The notes: generated from the sequence alone by a model not told the origin. Counted from the first letter of the stretch, positions 1-11,529 are shown. The stretch is 64,000 bases of DNA from Setophaga petechia (GCA_024362935.1 JANCRA010000001.1:60850930-60914929), one strand, 5' to 3'. Translations and numbers: made by a program.

Positions 1-2627
1 TCCTTTGTAAATAACCTCTATTTTTTTAGATTCAGGTGGTGCTGAACATGACCCAATTTAACTACATTAATTTTTACTGTTTCATGATAGAAGCCTGGAG
101 ATTCAATAGTATTTTACACTCTAAAATAGTGTCCTAATTTTGCATGATTGTGTGCTGTAAATTGGTGTATATTCCTCAGAAATGGCTGCAGATACTCAGC
201 AGTTGGTAAGTGTGATCAACAGAGTATGAAAGCACAGGATGATTCCTGGAGGTAAGGAATGTGCTTGTTTTAGGAGGCAGTAATGCCTGTCAGCTCCAGC
301 CTGTTGAAAGACTCTAACCCTGTGTTGCTACTTTCAAGCTCAGGTGAAAGTTTTCTGTACTTTGTACTTTGAAGTTGATTAATACCTAATTTTCATAGAC
401 TGTGAATTTATAGTAATTTCATTTTGTAATAGGCATCATGCAACTTGAAGGAGGCTGATTTATTTCTTTTATTATTTGTTTTCCTTGTGCAAAACGCAAA
501 GAATTCTGAAAAGCAGAGATAATCACTGTACATTTGTATGTTAATGCTACCAGGTAATCATCTTGAAAGACTGAATATGGTTAACACCTTGAATCATAAA
601 TTGGGGAAAATGCACAACACTTGACAGGGAGGGAAATGTCTGATACAATGTGAAAACATCTGGCCAGGAAATTGTTTTCCAAACACTGAAAATCATAAGC
701 AATTATCAAGTGTTTTACCTGACTATACTCATCACTCTGTTTCAGTGACACTTGAACTGATATCATGTTTCATCTCTCAGCTGTGTGATTTTTGGATAAT
801 CACCCTAGATCTGTGTTTTGCACTCTTCCATCTCCCTCCTTGATGTGCACAGCAAGTGCTTCCCCGGTGCTCTTGAAGGGGCAATCAAGGCTGCAGATGG
901 AATCAGGCACTCGTGACAATTGAGGGGAAGAGCTTCGTTTGGCAATTCTCATCAGGAGGGGTCTGACAGGATATCCAGGTGGCCCTAAAGCAGCCTGAGC
1001 TGAATTCCAGGGAAGGGAGCCTGCAAGTGCCAATTTTCTTAGCATGGGCTGGGGGTTTCTGTCAGGAGCTTTGCTCGGGGTGAGCGGATGGACTTTGGGG
1101 TGTGAGGAATGGCCAGAATATGGTGGTGCTTGTACTGGCTTATAATGACAATTAAAGAGGACACTTGTCCATGATACCAAGTTGCAAACTCTACAGAAGA
1201 AGAAAGGGCAGCTCCAGCCTTTCCATACCCATTTATGCATTTTATTTTTATTACACATTTTCCCTGAAGAAAAAGTGGAGTGGTAGGGACAGAGCCAAAG
1301 GAAGCTGGGTTCCCTTTGACTCTGAGAACATTTACAGCTCATAAATCCAGATGCTGTTTCTGGCTTTGGAATATGGTTGTGAACCATTCATGGTTTTTAT
1401 TGTGCTAATAACCCTTTTCCTGTTGTTGGCCTCGGACACTCAGTAGAAAACTGCCTTTTCATCTCAGAAAAGGAGCTTCCTGTCTCAAATCATTCCAGGA
1501 CACACCATAAAACTGACATTCCTAGTGGTTGTTTCCTCATCTCAGAGATGAAATTTGCAGTAAGGAAAAATGGCACTCTGTCCCTCAGGGAGCAGGTTCA
1601 GAGTAGGTCAGGTCCTGACATTCTTACACAGCTCCAGGAAAAAAAAAGGATGTAAATCAGGTTGGTTTGTTAAGGAAATGAGGTGGATTTTCACCTCGGG
1701 TGGTGACAGTGCTTCCCTGGCACCTGCCCTTAGGCCGTGTGAGGTCAACTCTGCCTGCAGTAGAGTTCCTCACAGTGTTTTATCAGGCAATGCTTTTTGA
1801 GTGAACCTCCTAACCTGACACAACATGAGGAGCCATTGGGTACTGCAGATCACACAGGAACACAAAGTGTTATTGGTTTTTATTTGAACTTGAGGTACCA
1901 TGACCTCACAGAGGGCTGTACCTTCCTAGTCTGGTGTTTTCATCGTGCTAGAAAACCGTGTAGGTTTTAGTTTGAAAGTGTTTCTACACTGTTTCTTTGA
2001 TTTTTAGCAGGTTGAGGGAATATTCTTGCTTTTCCCCCCATGATAACTTTATTATTTCATGAACTGGAAAAAAACAGGGAAATTTTGAAGCAATTTAGTG
2101 GTTTTGCTCTGAAGTATAGCAAAAAATCAAAGTCTCAAAATCTTTCAAGGAAAGGCTAAAATAATCAAATGAACTTTGGAAGACATTATTTTTCACTGCA
2201 ATTGAATAATTCATACCAATGCATACAGGAGGATTAAAGATAAATGGAACAAGGGAATTTGAAATGAGAAAAAGGAAAGCTTAAGATGAGATAAAAACAG
2301 TCTGAGTTCTGCATTTTGAATTTTCCTGGTTAAAAAAAAAAGAATTGATTTCAATCAGCACATTCTGGTCTTCTGGTACCAATATAACATTTCCTGCAGA
2401 TGACCTGTTGGGAATTTTTTTTAAAAATTCTGTCCTGTTGTTTGACAGTGGATTTCCCACCTTGTTTTCCTTAGATCCCTATTTGCTCTGGGGCTTGCTC
2501 TCTTTCAAACTGTCTCAGGAGTTCCAAGATCTCTGAGCCATAGGTAAATCTGTTTTAGACCCCTTGTGTCACTTGAGGTGGCGATTGGGGGAGTGAAGGT
2601 ACAAGGTGATGGGAAATGGACTTGATG
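1..2627. other. Non-coding unique sequence
   Basis: This stretch is AT-leaning, CpG-poor DNA without a recognisable exon. The longest open frame of the whole window lies here on the minus strand (800-1387, 195 codons), but it has no domain I recognise and is treated as chance. Adenine runs occur at 1639-1647 and 2332-2341. I see no repeat family signature before the CR1 fragment that follows. Confidence 0.7.
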
Positions 2628-2670
2628 AGTGTTGGACCCTAAAGATCATCCAGTTCCACCCACCCTGATG
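2628..2670 (-). mobile_element. CR1 LINE fragment, 3' end region, minus strand
   Basis: Positions 2631-2668 read as a slightly eroded reverse complement of the well-known CR1 3' region. GTTGGACCCTAAAGATCATC followed by CAGTTCCACCCACCCTG corresponds to the common avian pattern in which GGTTGGAAGGGACC is followed by TAAAGATCATCCAGTTCCAACC. A few bases of the GGAAGGGACC part are missing. Only about 40 bp is recognisable and there is no open reading frame, so this is a dead scrap. CR1 copies are typically truncated at the 5' end, which fits such a short remnant. The family call is from memory of the consensus, not from an alignment. Confidence 0.65.
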
Positions 2671-3274
2671 TAATGGTTAAATTGGTAGAGGAGGCTGTAA
2701 CCAAGCTAATTCATTAAGAGTTCTGTGGCCAAAGGTAAAAAAAGTGCTAATCTAATTTAAAATGTGCAAATGAGAAGGCTGGTGTTAAATTCATGCAGGG
2801 AGTGAAAACTGCATGCTCTGAGGACCTGGCTTGCTATTGCTTTTGAAGTGACATTTCCAGTCAGATTCGAGTGGATCAAGGTAAGCACAGGAACTGGAAA
2901 AATCTGGTGTGCTTCTGAATAATCAAAACAGGCAAAAAACGGAAGTAATAAAGAATGTTGGTTTAAATGAAATCAAATGTTTTCAAGAGATGTCTAAGAG
3001 TATGCATCATTGTGCATTGTTCAATTATAAACTTAATTTCTTCAGCTAAGTCTGTGCCTAACTGTGAGCACCAAAATTCACCTTCCATTTTTCCACCTCT
3101 AGGAGGTTAAAATCACTGCTTAATTTTACATGTTGAAAATGTTTTAGGTATTCCATTTAATTCACATGCTCCATTTAATCTGCAAGTTACATGAGTCAGA
3201 GCTGACTCCTTCAATCTCTAAAGCCACAGACATACCTGAGGTACATCTGGTGTATGACAAGGATTGAAAGTGCA
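2671..3274. other. Non-coding unique sequence
   Basis: No gene and no clear repeat is visible. A strong splice-donor-like string (GATCAAG then GTAAGC, around 2874-2886) stands alone. No credible exon body or acceptor could be paired with it. Confidence 0.65.
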
Positions 3275-3445
3275 GCGGCCCATTGGACCTCTGGAGACCT
3301 GGGTTTGTTTTTGTCTGCCACTGGGTGGGTCTGGAGAGGCCACATTGCTCTGCTGCATCCTTGGTTTGCCTCTCAGGAGGGAAAAGATAATATCACTGAC
3401 CTTTAGAAAGCACTTGAGATCTAATTATTTATAGATTAGGGAGCA
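3275..3445 (+). mobile_element. Probable ancient MIR-like (CORE-SINE) relic
   Basis: Landmarks typical of MIR appear in the right order and spacing on the plus strand. GGACCTCTGGAGACCTGGG is at 3285-3303, matching the end of the tRNA-like head. TCTGCCACT is at 3314-3322. A run resembling the CORE segment (GGTTTGCCTCTCAGGAGGG, 3363-3381) follows, then AAAGATAATATCACTGACCT (3383-3402), then AGAAAGCACTTGAGATCT at 3405-3422, like the shared MIR/L3 tail. Together about 150 bp tracks the family, with many substitutions as expected for an element older than the bird-mammal split. An L3/CR1-like tail fused to other sequence is the main alternative. A repeat search was not possible here. Confidence 0.55.
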
Positions 3446-4761
3446 TTACAGGACAGGTTTGCTTTTTTCAGTGTAAAAACTTGGTTACTTTTTGAGTGGC
3501 AACAGAGCTTTTCCCCTCTCAATTATTTATAGATGAAATCAGAACTTAATGGTCAGTCTAAAGCAAGAGGTGTTTTGAAGAGGAGGCTGAAGGCACAAGA
3601 TGACTCAGGCCATTGGAAGAGTGCATTTCATTTGCAATAGGGTTAAACACCATTACATTTATTAAATGTATTGATCTAGTAATCAAGGAAAGATAAAAAT
3701 CTCTATTAGCTTTTCATTGAATGACATTGTAAAATGTAGCTCCAAAGGCTCTTTGTGGTAATGTCTTTGAGTGAATGTCTTCTACTCACATTCTACCTTC
3801 TCAAATACTTGAATATGGAGATTTCAGGAGGTTTTACATATTTCTAGTACTGAGCCCTCTGAAGAGATGAGTAGGTTCTGCCATTTCTTCTGTTTAGTAA
3901 GTCACAGTAAGCAGCATCTGTATTTTTGTGCAGCACAGCCCTATTGCTCTTTTAAACAGTGTGCTGACAAAACAATTTCACTGTAATTGAAACAGCTCAC
4001 TGCCACTCCTCTAGAGAAAATAAAACTGAATTTGATGCCCTGGTTGTTACTGACAAGGCATTTCATCATGAAAACAGTTAAAGTTTCATTTAAATCATTA
4101 GACTAGATTATAAACAGCAAAATACCTCATATCCAAGTTTTCTTAGTTGTTCTTGTTGTGAACTTTGTGTTGCACAGAGAATATTGACACAAACAACAGA
4201 AACCTGCAGAACTCTGCAGCATTGGCTTTATGGATAATCTTTGGCCAGAACATTTGTACTAATTGAGCCTCTCCAGTCCCCTGCCTCCTGTGTTGGTTGT
4301 AAACTGGAAATCATTGCTGCATGAAAACAGAAACCCAAATATTTGGGTCTATCCAGCCAAACAAGGACTGTCTCTAGTTAGCAGTCTAGCTGGTTCCACA
4401 ATGGAAATGATGAAAAGCAGATATGCAGCAAAAGATAATAATTCTGGGTGTTATCTTGTACTCCTGAAGGTCCACTCAGTTACCCACAGTTCAGTCACTG
4501 AGTGTGGATAAAACCTGGCAGAGAAACCAGCTCTGTGTGAGCTTCCTTGTGCTGAGCACTTGCACAGGAAACACGCTTGGGAAATCTTGTCTGTGTGTTC
4601 AGCTAAAGCATTTCCCTTGCTGCAACCTGCATTTGGGTGCTAGCTTACTTAGCTAAATAACATTGGAAAAATTCAGACAACTCTCTGAAATTACCTAAAA
4701 ATCACTGCCTCAAACACATGAATGTGAAGAACTGGGTTTCCTTTTCTTAAAAGGAAAAGCA
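3446..4761. other. Non-coding unique sequence
   Basis: AT-rich DNA with scattered homeodomain-type TAAT cores and no open frame worth naming. I see no tandem repeat or transposon signature. Confidence 0.65.
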
Positions 4762-4794
4762 AAAATGAAGCAATTTTAAAAATTGCTTCATTTT
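4762..4794. repeat. 33-nt near-perfect palindrome
   Basis: A 16-base arm (AAAATGAAGCAATTTT, 4762-4777) is followed by a single A and then its exact reverse complement (4779-4794). All 16 pairs match. Pairing stops immediately outside. The structure could extrude as a cruciform or form a hairpin in RNA, but the one-base loop is too tight for a microRNA precursor. No target-site duplication or terminal repeat is evident around it. Confidence 0.9.
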
Positions 4795-6963
4795 AAAAAT
4801 GCCAAAACCCAGCAACCCCCCAAAAGGGAAAAAAAGAACCATAAACCCGAGCCCAAGCACTGTAAGAATTATATTTCACCTGCAGACTTTGAGTGCTTGT
4901 CTGCCTGGTACTTGAGCAGAGATCAGAGCCTTCTGTAATCCTGTTGTCATCCAGTGATAAAACTGGAGGAGAATAAAAAGGGAAAAGGATGCTTCCAGCT
5001 GAGATGGGAACAAAATCTGGTGAGAAAGGATTTATGGGTGTTCTTAGGGACAAAACAGGCTAAATATTGTGATGTGCTTTTTGATGTTTTTAAACTTTGG
5101 CACCAGGAAATACTCAAAGGGAATATTATTCCTGTGACTTGGGTGGTTTGTGCCTGTGTAGTGGGGTGCCTTGCTGTGAGCATGTGCACATAATTTCCTT
5201 CATGTGAGCACCCCTTGGATACAGCTCCCTTTCAGAATTGTGTTCTCTCTGAGCTCACATCTCGGTCTGTCTACCCCACTGCCCGTCCCTTTGCCATGAG
5301 ATCCAGCTCAGGATGAGTAGGACAGGTTGCTGTGTCTCTGCCCTTTGCTCTGAGGGATGCTGGCACTGGTTTGCTTTCTGGTGCTCTGTGACTCTGTTAT
5401 CAGGCTCTTGGGTTTCTTTAGCTCAGTCTTTTCAGCCTCTAACCATTACAGATTCTTTCTCCAAAGCATCTTGAAGATGTTGCTTTGCTCTATTGCTCCC
5501 TGAACAGACTTTGAAAGCTTAATGTCCCAATTTTTGTAACAAATTCGTGTATGATTGGAGAATGTTGCCAAAAGATTGTGTACTGCTGGTGGTTCTGATC
5601 ATTTTTAACTTTGCTTTTTATTCCTCTGCAGCCTCCCAATTTTCTTTCACATCAAAACATTTTACCCCAACCTTCAGAGGACCTTGCTTCCCCTTCCCCT
5701 TTTTGCACTGTCGTTTACCCAGAGGTTGGATTCTGCCTAGGTCCATTTCCCTCAAATACACCTCTGTGTGCTTTTTCAGTGTATTGACCCCACATTGCAT
5801 ATGAAAAAGTTTCCAGAAACATCTGTACTTCATCATCTCAAACACCTTTTTTGAACTCTACTGATCCTGACAGTGACTCTCCTGTGTACATGTCAGCTGT
5901 CCATTGTGATGATCCGTGTCCCTCTATTTCCCAGTGCCACTGCAGCTTGTCCCTGTTCATCAGCTCTGCCTGGCTCTGCCTTTCCCTGCTGCCTGTTGTG
6001 CAGTGAGTCTGGAGCCTGGGCTTGGCTGCCCCGGGGCTGCTGCAGGGACATTCTGGGCAGTGCTGTTTGCTCTGTGCAAAGGGGTTTGGTTCCTGCTGGG
6101 AGCCCTTCACTTTAAAGGCTGACTGCTCAAAGTGAGAAATCTGTGCCCTACCTTTGTCCAGGGCAGCACAGGGACAATTCACAAATAATCCCTGTCCAGA
6201 AAGGGATTGAGCTGACAGCTCCTGGTAGTTCATTTTCCATTAGCCTTGGTTGGGAATTATTTGGTGCTTGGAGAACAGAATTTTGCCCATAGAGTTGAAC
6301 TTGGCTCATGTTTCAGTATTTGTGATTTCTGTTCAATTTTTTGTACTTCATTTCATTTTACACCATGAGAGCTTAGACAAGGATATGATGTTTCCTTAAC
6401 ACTTTTAGCAGTAATGTAAAATAAAAATTGTTAATATGGCATTAGACAAATTGATTACACCCTGCACACTCTGAGGGGTCAAGCTGTGTGTCACATAGAT
6501 GTTTTTCAGTTTTGGCCAAACAGAGATGGAAAAAAAATTCCAGGAAATTTAAATGTTAATATGATTTTGCCCTGCTCATTTTATGTGCATTCTTAGAAAA
6601 ATGTCTCATTGGATTACTAAAAATTAAACATATAATCCACAGAAGATGTTAAGCACTGATTCACTTCTAATGCTTTGAAACTGAATTCCAGAGTACATTG
6701 CTTCAGTTTCATATCTAATTTTTAGTGTTTACTTTCCTGCTTGTTTTTTTAAAGTCTTCTTCCATAGTTGAATTTTTTGTCCTTTAACAAATGTTATAAA
6801 ATCTAAACAGTGACAATGTTCTCTCAAATTTTTATCCCTATTCTTCAATTCCAGCTGTAATTATTTTAGCTGCTGTATTTCAGTGGATTAAGTGATTCTT
6901 ATGCACAAAGTCAGACAAACATTTAAGCTCCTTTGGGATAAAAATTACAGGTGATACACATTG
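4795..6963. other. Non-coding unique sequence
   Basis: The 5.2-6.2 kb part is somewhat GC-richer and carries several overlapping open frames on both strands, the longest being 131 codons on the minus strand (5838-6233). None has a recognisable domain. From 6.25 kb onward the sequence turns AT-rich with long T and A stretches. Confidence 0.65.
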
Positions 6964-7030
6964 CAGTTGGACCAGATGATTGTTGTGGGTCCCTTCCAAC
7001 TGAAATATTTTCTTCTCTGAAATATTTTGT
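6964..7030 (+). mobile_element. CR1 LINE 3' end fragment, plus strand
   Basis: GTTGGACCAGATGATTGTTG followed by TGGGTCCCTTCCAACTGAAA (6966-7005) matches the CR1 3' untranslated end, whose consensus runs GGTTGGACTAGATGATC, then GAGGTCCCTTCCAACC. Downstream, TGAAATATTTT occurs twice, at 7001-7011 and 7018-7028, where an intact CR1 would carry short tandem units of the ATTCTATG type. This may be a decayed version of that tail. Nothing recognisable as CR1 lies upstream, so the copy is a severe 5' truncation. The orientation is opposite to the fragment near 2.63 kb. Confidence 0.7.
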
Positions 7031-8369
7031 ATTGTTGCCAAGTCTTGTGGAAAAGTTCTACCTGTCTTGACACACTTCAGATTATCAAACAATTTACATT
7101 TGGTCAGTGCCATCAATATCTTTTTTATGGCCTGTTTGGATGCAGATGTTCCTTTCCTTGCAGCTTAAACTTGAACGAAGCCTAACCTGATCAAAATATT
7201 TTTTTAAAATCTATGTTTAACAGTTGGGTCCTAAACTCTTCTGCTGTTCTGTGGTAGAAGGATAAATTTAACTGTTTCTGATAACCCAAGACAAGATAAG
7301 CCAGAAAAGAGTTAACATCATGGATCAAAAATGTAATTTCAAATAAGGAACTTTTTTTTGTACTGCAGAAAAGCTGAAGGCAAACTAGAACTGGAGCTTT
7401 CCAAAATGTTTTAATGACCCTTACAGTATGCTGATGGGGTACAAGAAATGCTACTTTTTAATTTAAAATAAATCCAGCTTCTGCCTAATGTGTGTGGTGG
7501 GCAATTTGCAATTATGATCTTCATGATGAGATTCCTCCATGAAATGAGAGGTGTATTATAATTTAAATAGAGCTGTAGATCTGGTTGATTTTAATTTGTG
7601 ACCTAGGGGTCAGCAGTGACTGGGTGTAATAACCCTGCAGTAATGTGACTCCTCAAGGCACATTGTATAATGAGAAATCAGAACTAGTTGTAGGAAACAT
7701 GATGATTTTTTTTGCCTTTCCAATTCCAGAATGCTGCTCTCTGAGTCTCCTTTTTGTATGCTTAAAACTCCATTTATCATGGGGTTTTTCTTGCTATAAA
7801 AACCTCTGAGGCTGTTGGCAGCTTCTGATTTACAGGGGTTTACAGATGTCTCTTGTTTCAGCGTGCAGCCACAGTCCATGCTTTGCTCTCTCCTGGAAAT
7901 TCAGCCTCTTCTGTCAGAGGTGTTGCCAGTAGTTGAGATTTTGGTGCCCTTCAGCTTTTTTCCACTGTTCCCCATTGCTGTGATTTGGGTGACTTGTGCA
8001 TGGCAGTTTTATTACCTGAGATGAAGTGACAGAATTGATGTGTGTGTTTTTAACTTCCCAGAGATAAAGAGCTAGCTGGTGTCTTCTCCTAAGCATTTAA
8101 ATATGCCTTGTGCTAAGACATCAGAAGGGACTTGTTTTTTTCTGTTGAGTGCTCCTCATCTGTCAGGGCTAGGAGGGATAACAGCACTACCTTGGTGTCC
8201 TTGCATGTGTCACAGAAGTGCTGCTGTCTCCAGGCCAGCAGCAATAATTCTGCAAGGCTTTACAAAGTGTGACTGTTCTGGCACCCCAGACTGAACCCAG
8301 AGTGTGCACTTGGCCTTTCAGAGCAATTTCTGCAGGCCTGGAGAAGGAGGGAATGCCCTCCTCACACTG
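7031..8369. other. Non-coding unique sequence
   Basis: Mostly AT-rich DNA. Overlapping short open frames at 7.6-8.3 kb on both strands have no recognisable protein content. No repeat is visible. Confidence 0.65.
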
Positions 8370-8525
8370 CTGTGCTTTGACAGATCATCTTGATGAAATA
8401 AGCAGTACCTGTTGGAAAATTAATGAGCCTGCTTCATTAGAGTTAATAGACGGGACAGAAATGATTATCAAATTAAATTTTAGAATTACAAGATGCTTCA
8501 TGGATGACATGCAGCTGGTGTCTTG
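8370..8525. promoter_or_regulatory. Candidate conserved regulatory block
   Basis: A dense block of transcription-factor-like words sits between plainer sequences. It has a MEIS/TGIF core TGACAG (8378-8383), TTAATGA-type homeodomain cores around 8420-8426, CATTAG at 8435-8440, TTAAT at 8443-8447, and GATTATCAAATTAAATTT at 8463-8480. The texture resembles developmental enhancers and deeply conserved non-coding elements. Such words also occur by chance in AT-rich DNA, so the call is an inference that only cross-species alignment can settle. Confidence 0.22.
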
Positions 8526-9945
8526 AGAATGCTAAGTTCAAAATAGGCAAAGGATGTGTTTAACCAGGCTTTCTGCAATATGTCTTTATGAAGAAATACT
8601 AATGGGGTAAGCTCTTATAGTGATGTTGGTTCTCATTTTACCTCAATTTGTCACTTGGACACCTCATTTGGGCACATCAGGAATTTGTCTCTACCTCCTT
8701 CCTACTGAGCATCCTCCCTTCTCACCTGGGCAGTCCTGAATGCCTTGCTGTTCTCTTAAAGTCCCTAGGAACTGGTTCCAGTTTGGAAGGGCAGCCTGAG
8801 TGCAGGAGCAAGCCCAACCTCCTTTCATGCTGTGTGTGCAGAGAGTGAGCAGGGAGCTGACATTCCCTCAGGGAGGGGCAGTACAAATGTACACTTGGAT
8901 AGGATGGGAGGTTTTCCTGTGGGCTGTTGGACTGGGAGCAGAGAGGAATGGTGGAATGGTGGCAGAGGAAAAACAAAACCTCCCTCACTTCTGATTTATA
9001 ATGGCTTAACACAAAGTGTCTGGGGGCCATGGATGGGCAGAGAGGGACTGTGAAAGCAAAATAATTCTGGATTTAGAGCAGGACTGCAGAAATCAGAGAG
9101 GTCCCAGTAAACCCTAGGAGCTCACTGAAAAACCCTGATGTGCTGAAGAACTTCAAGAGACTGGCTGGGGGGGGAGACAAGCCTTGAAGCCTTGGGCACC
9201 TCTGGGAAGAGCTAAATGGCAGTAAAATAGTTCTGCCCATACCTCTTGTCTCTCATTCTAATTCTGGGGAGGTCTCTGCCCTGACATGAGAGCATTTGTA
9301 GCATCCTTAGGAATGGAATATAGCATTGCAAGTGTCCATTCTCAGCATGTACAGACCAGAAATGGGATGTCTGAGCTCATGAGGCCAGGTTCTATCTCTG
9401 GCTGCTTTGTCTGCATTTTTCGTCCAAGAACAGGCACCTTGTTTCCCAGTTTAAGAGGGCTTTTAAAGAATTCTTGGGCTGTCCGTGAGTAAAAAGCAAC
9501 AGTAGAAGCAGTGTGCATTTCCTGGGATTACTATGTTTGTATTAGAAAGGTATAAAAATACTCATTTATATTTCAGAAAGTGTTGCCAACCTCCTCTGTA
9601 TTGACACTTAAAACCTTTTTCTTAACCATTTTTCAGAAATTTGTCTAGATACTGCAATAAAAGCAGAATTTTTATTTATGGGGAAGCCTTCACAGTGAAG
9701 TTTCTGGATTAATTGACTTCTTACTGTGTTAGAAGTTATTTATATGCATTTCCTGTAATTCAAATTGTGAGCTATATCTCTTGATTTAATACAGATAGCA
9801 CTGAGGTGGAGCTTTTTCTGACCCAAGTCAGTGGTGGAAAGGGCTTGGGAGTTCCTCAGGAGAATGGCTGATAATACAGACTGCTCAGTTCAGAGTAGCA
9901 AAGGGAGTCATTTGGAGGGGCTGCTGTAAATAATAAAGATATTTC
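8526..9945. other. Non-coding unique sequence
   Basis: The 8.65-9.05 kb section is GC-richer and shows overlapping antisense open frames up to 102 codons (8722-9030, minus) with no recognisable domain. A run of eight G is at 9167-9174. The rest is AT-rich and unremarkable. Confidence 0.65.
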
Positions 9946-9977
9946 AACATTTCAAATAAAAAGATATTTGAAATGTT
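9946..9977. repeat. Inverted repeat with 13-bp arms
   Basis: AACATTTCAAATA (9946-9958) is followed by a six-base loop (9959-9964) and then the exact reverse complement TATTTGAAATGTT (9965-9977). It is AT-rich and would make a weak hairpin. The stem is too short for a microRNA precursor, and there is no T-run or coding neighbour to suggest a terminator. Confidence 0.85.
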
Positions 9978-11026
9978 TATTGCATGGCACACCTGTAAAA
10001 GGCACATGGTTGAAGAGCCTTTAGGAATCACTCTGGGACCAGGTACCTGATCTGCTTCATTCAGTGCTGGTTCCAGCTGTCTCTGGGTCAGGTCATGTCA
10101 GTCTCAGAGGCAGTTTCCAGTCCCCCTTTGCCACGATGGCAGTGGCTAAAATGGCATTGTGTGACCCATTTAGGGTATCTATAACCACTGCCTGAAGTCA
10201 GTGACTGCTTTCAGTCCCCAGATAGCTCAGCCTCCCTCCCTGGCAGTGGCTCCTTGGAGGTGTTGCTTGTCTGTGCTCAGAGGGGTGTGCTCTGGGATTC
10301 CTGTTTCATCCAATGCTTCTCTGAGAGCCCTCCTTAGCACATCTTGGAGCCTGCACCTGGTGCCAGCAGCAGCTCTTCCCTGCTCCTCCTCCTGCTTCCA
10401 GCTCTCCCTGAGTGTGATCATCCCCTGCTGGGCACCACTAGGCACTGGCACCAGAGACCCACAGTACTGTCACCCTGAGGAATGGACAGAGTCCTAAAAC
10501 CCCTTGGATTTGTCTTATCCTTAACAAATTTCACATCTTGGCTCCTGTGAGCGTGATTGCTCTGTTTTTTGTGGTAAATGCAGAATCAGCAGCCTAAAAA
10601 AGCTGTTCTTTGCTAAAGCTACTCACTGATTTCAGTGCTAAATGCAAATCTTATTATGCCATTATTTGTTTAGTATTTTGAAACCTCATTTGCAGCCATT
10701 TAGTCTGTTTGGTTACTCTCTGTTAATAGAAGCATCTTTTCAGTTAAATGTAGCAAAGGTCACCATTTCTTTCTTCATGACTCATTTCTTTTAGAGGTCC
10801 CACTCCTACAATAACCTGAGAGGTTTTTCCATGTTGCTCATGACAAACTTCTCCAGCAATCAATAGCAAGTATGTATTTATTGTCCTTGAAAATGTGAGC
10901 TCTCAATTATATTGATGTAGGTGCATTTTTCTGGGATGCATTCCGTCTCCTGATGCAGTTTGGGGCCGAGAGTTCTCCTTTGCATTGACTCAGGGTTGGA
11001 ATGCTACAAAACTTGTTCACTTTAGC
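9978..11026. other. Non-coding unique sequence
   Basis: A GC-richer patch at 10.2-10.5 kb holds antisense open frames of 98 codons (10201-10497, plus) and 74 codons (10227-10451, minus) that overlap almost completely. This is the pattern expected of chance frames in stop-poor sequence. Nothing else is recognised. Confidence 0.65.
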
Positions 11027-11040
11027 CTTCCTCGAGGAAG
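11027..11040. repeat. 14-bp perfect palindrome
   Basis: CTTCCTCGAGGAAG is its own reverse complement and contains one of the rare CpG sites of this region. It places two TTCC/GGAA cores head to head, the core bound by ETS and STAT family factors. Function is not demonstrated. Confidence 0.7.
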
Positions 11041-11529
11041 AAAAAACCCATATGCTTCCTTGAACAAGAAAAGCAATGGACTTATCCAAACTGATTTCCC
11101 CCACAATTTAATTGTAAACATGCAAACTCTGCATTCTGCAGTCCCCCAAGAGCCCTTCTTGGAGAGTGAGGCTGCAGACAGGGACACATTCCTGCAGCTG
11201 AGCTGGTCAGCAGCATCTCCTTTACCAAGGGAGCATTGGAATGTGTCCTAAGATAAATGGACCCTTTTCTTCCGTGGAATTAAAGCTGGAGAAGTTACTT
11301 AAAACTTTCTTAAAATGCACTGATGGGGAAATTACACCCCTAAAAAAAGTACTTTTTAAGAAATGATATATTATTCCTTGATTAAGAGAAGAAAGCCTGA
11401 GCAAAGACTCTTAAATTAGATATCTATTATGCCCCAGGCAAGCAGGCTTCCTAAGCAGAAGGGAGTATTGATCCCATGTCTGGCTCTGTAGCACAGAGCA
11501 GGGAGTGCAATCCATTATCAGTGAGAGCA
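11041..11529. other. Non-coding unique sequence
   Basis: An 88-codon open frame on the plus strand (10985-11251) runs across this part without recognisable content. No repeats are seen. Confidence 0.6.

Noticed and set aside
2866..2890. Strong splice-donor-like AAG|GTAAGC
   Set aside because: No open exon with a matching upstream acceptor could be seen.
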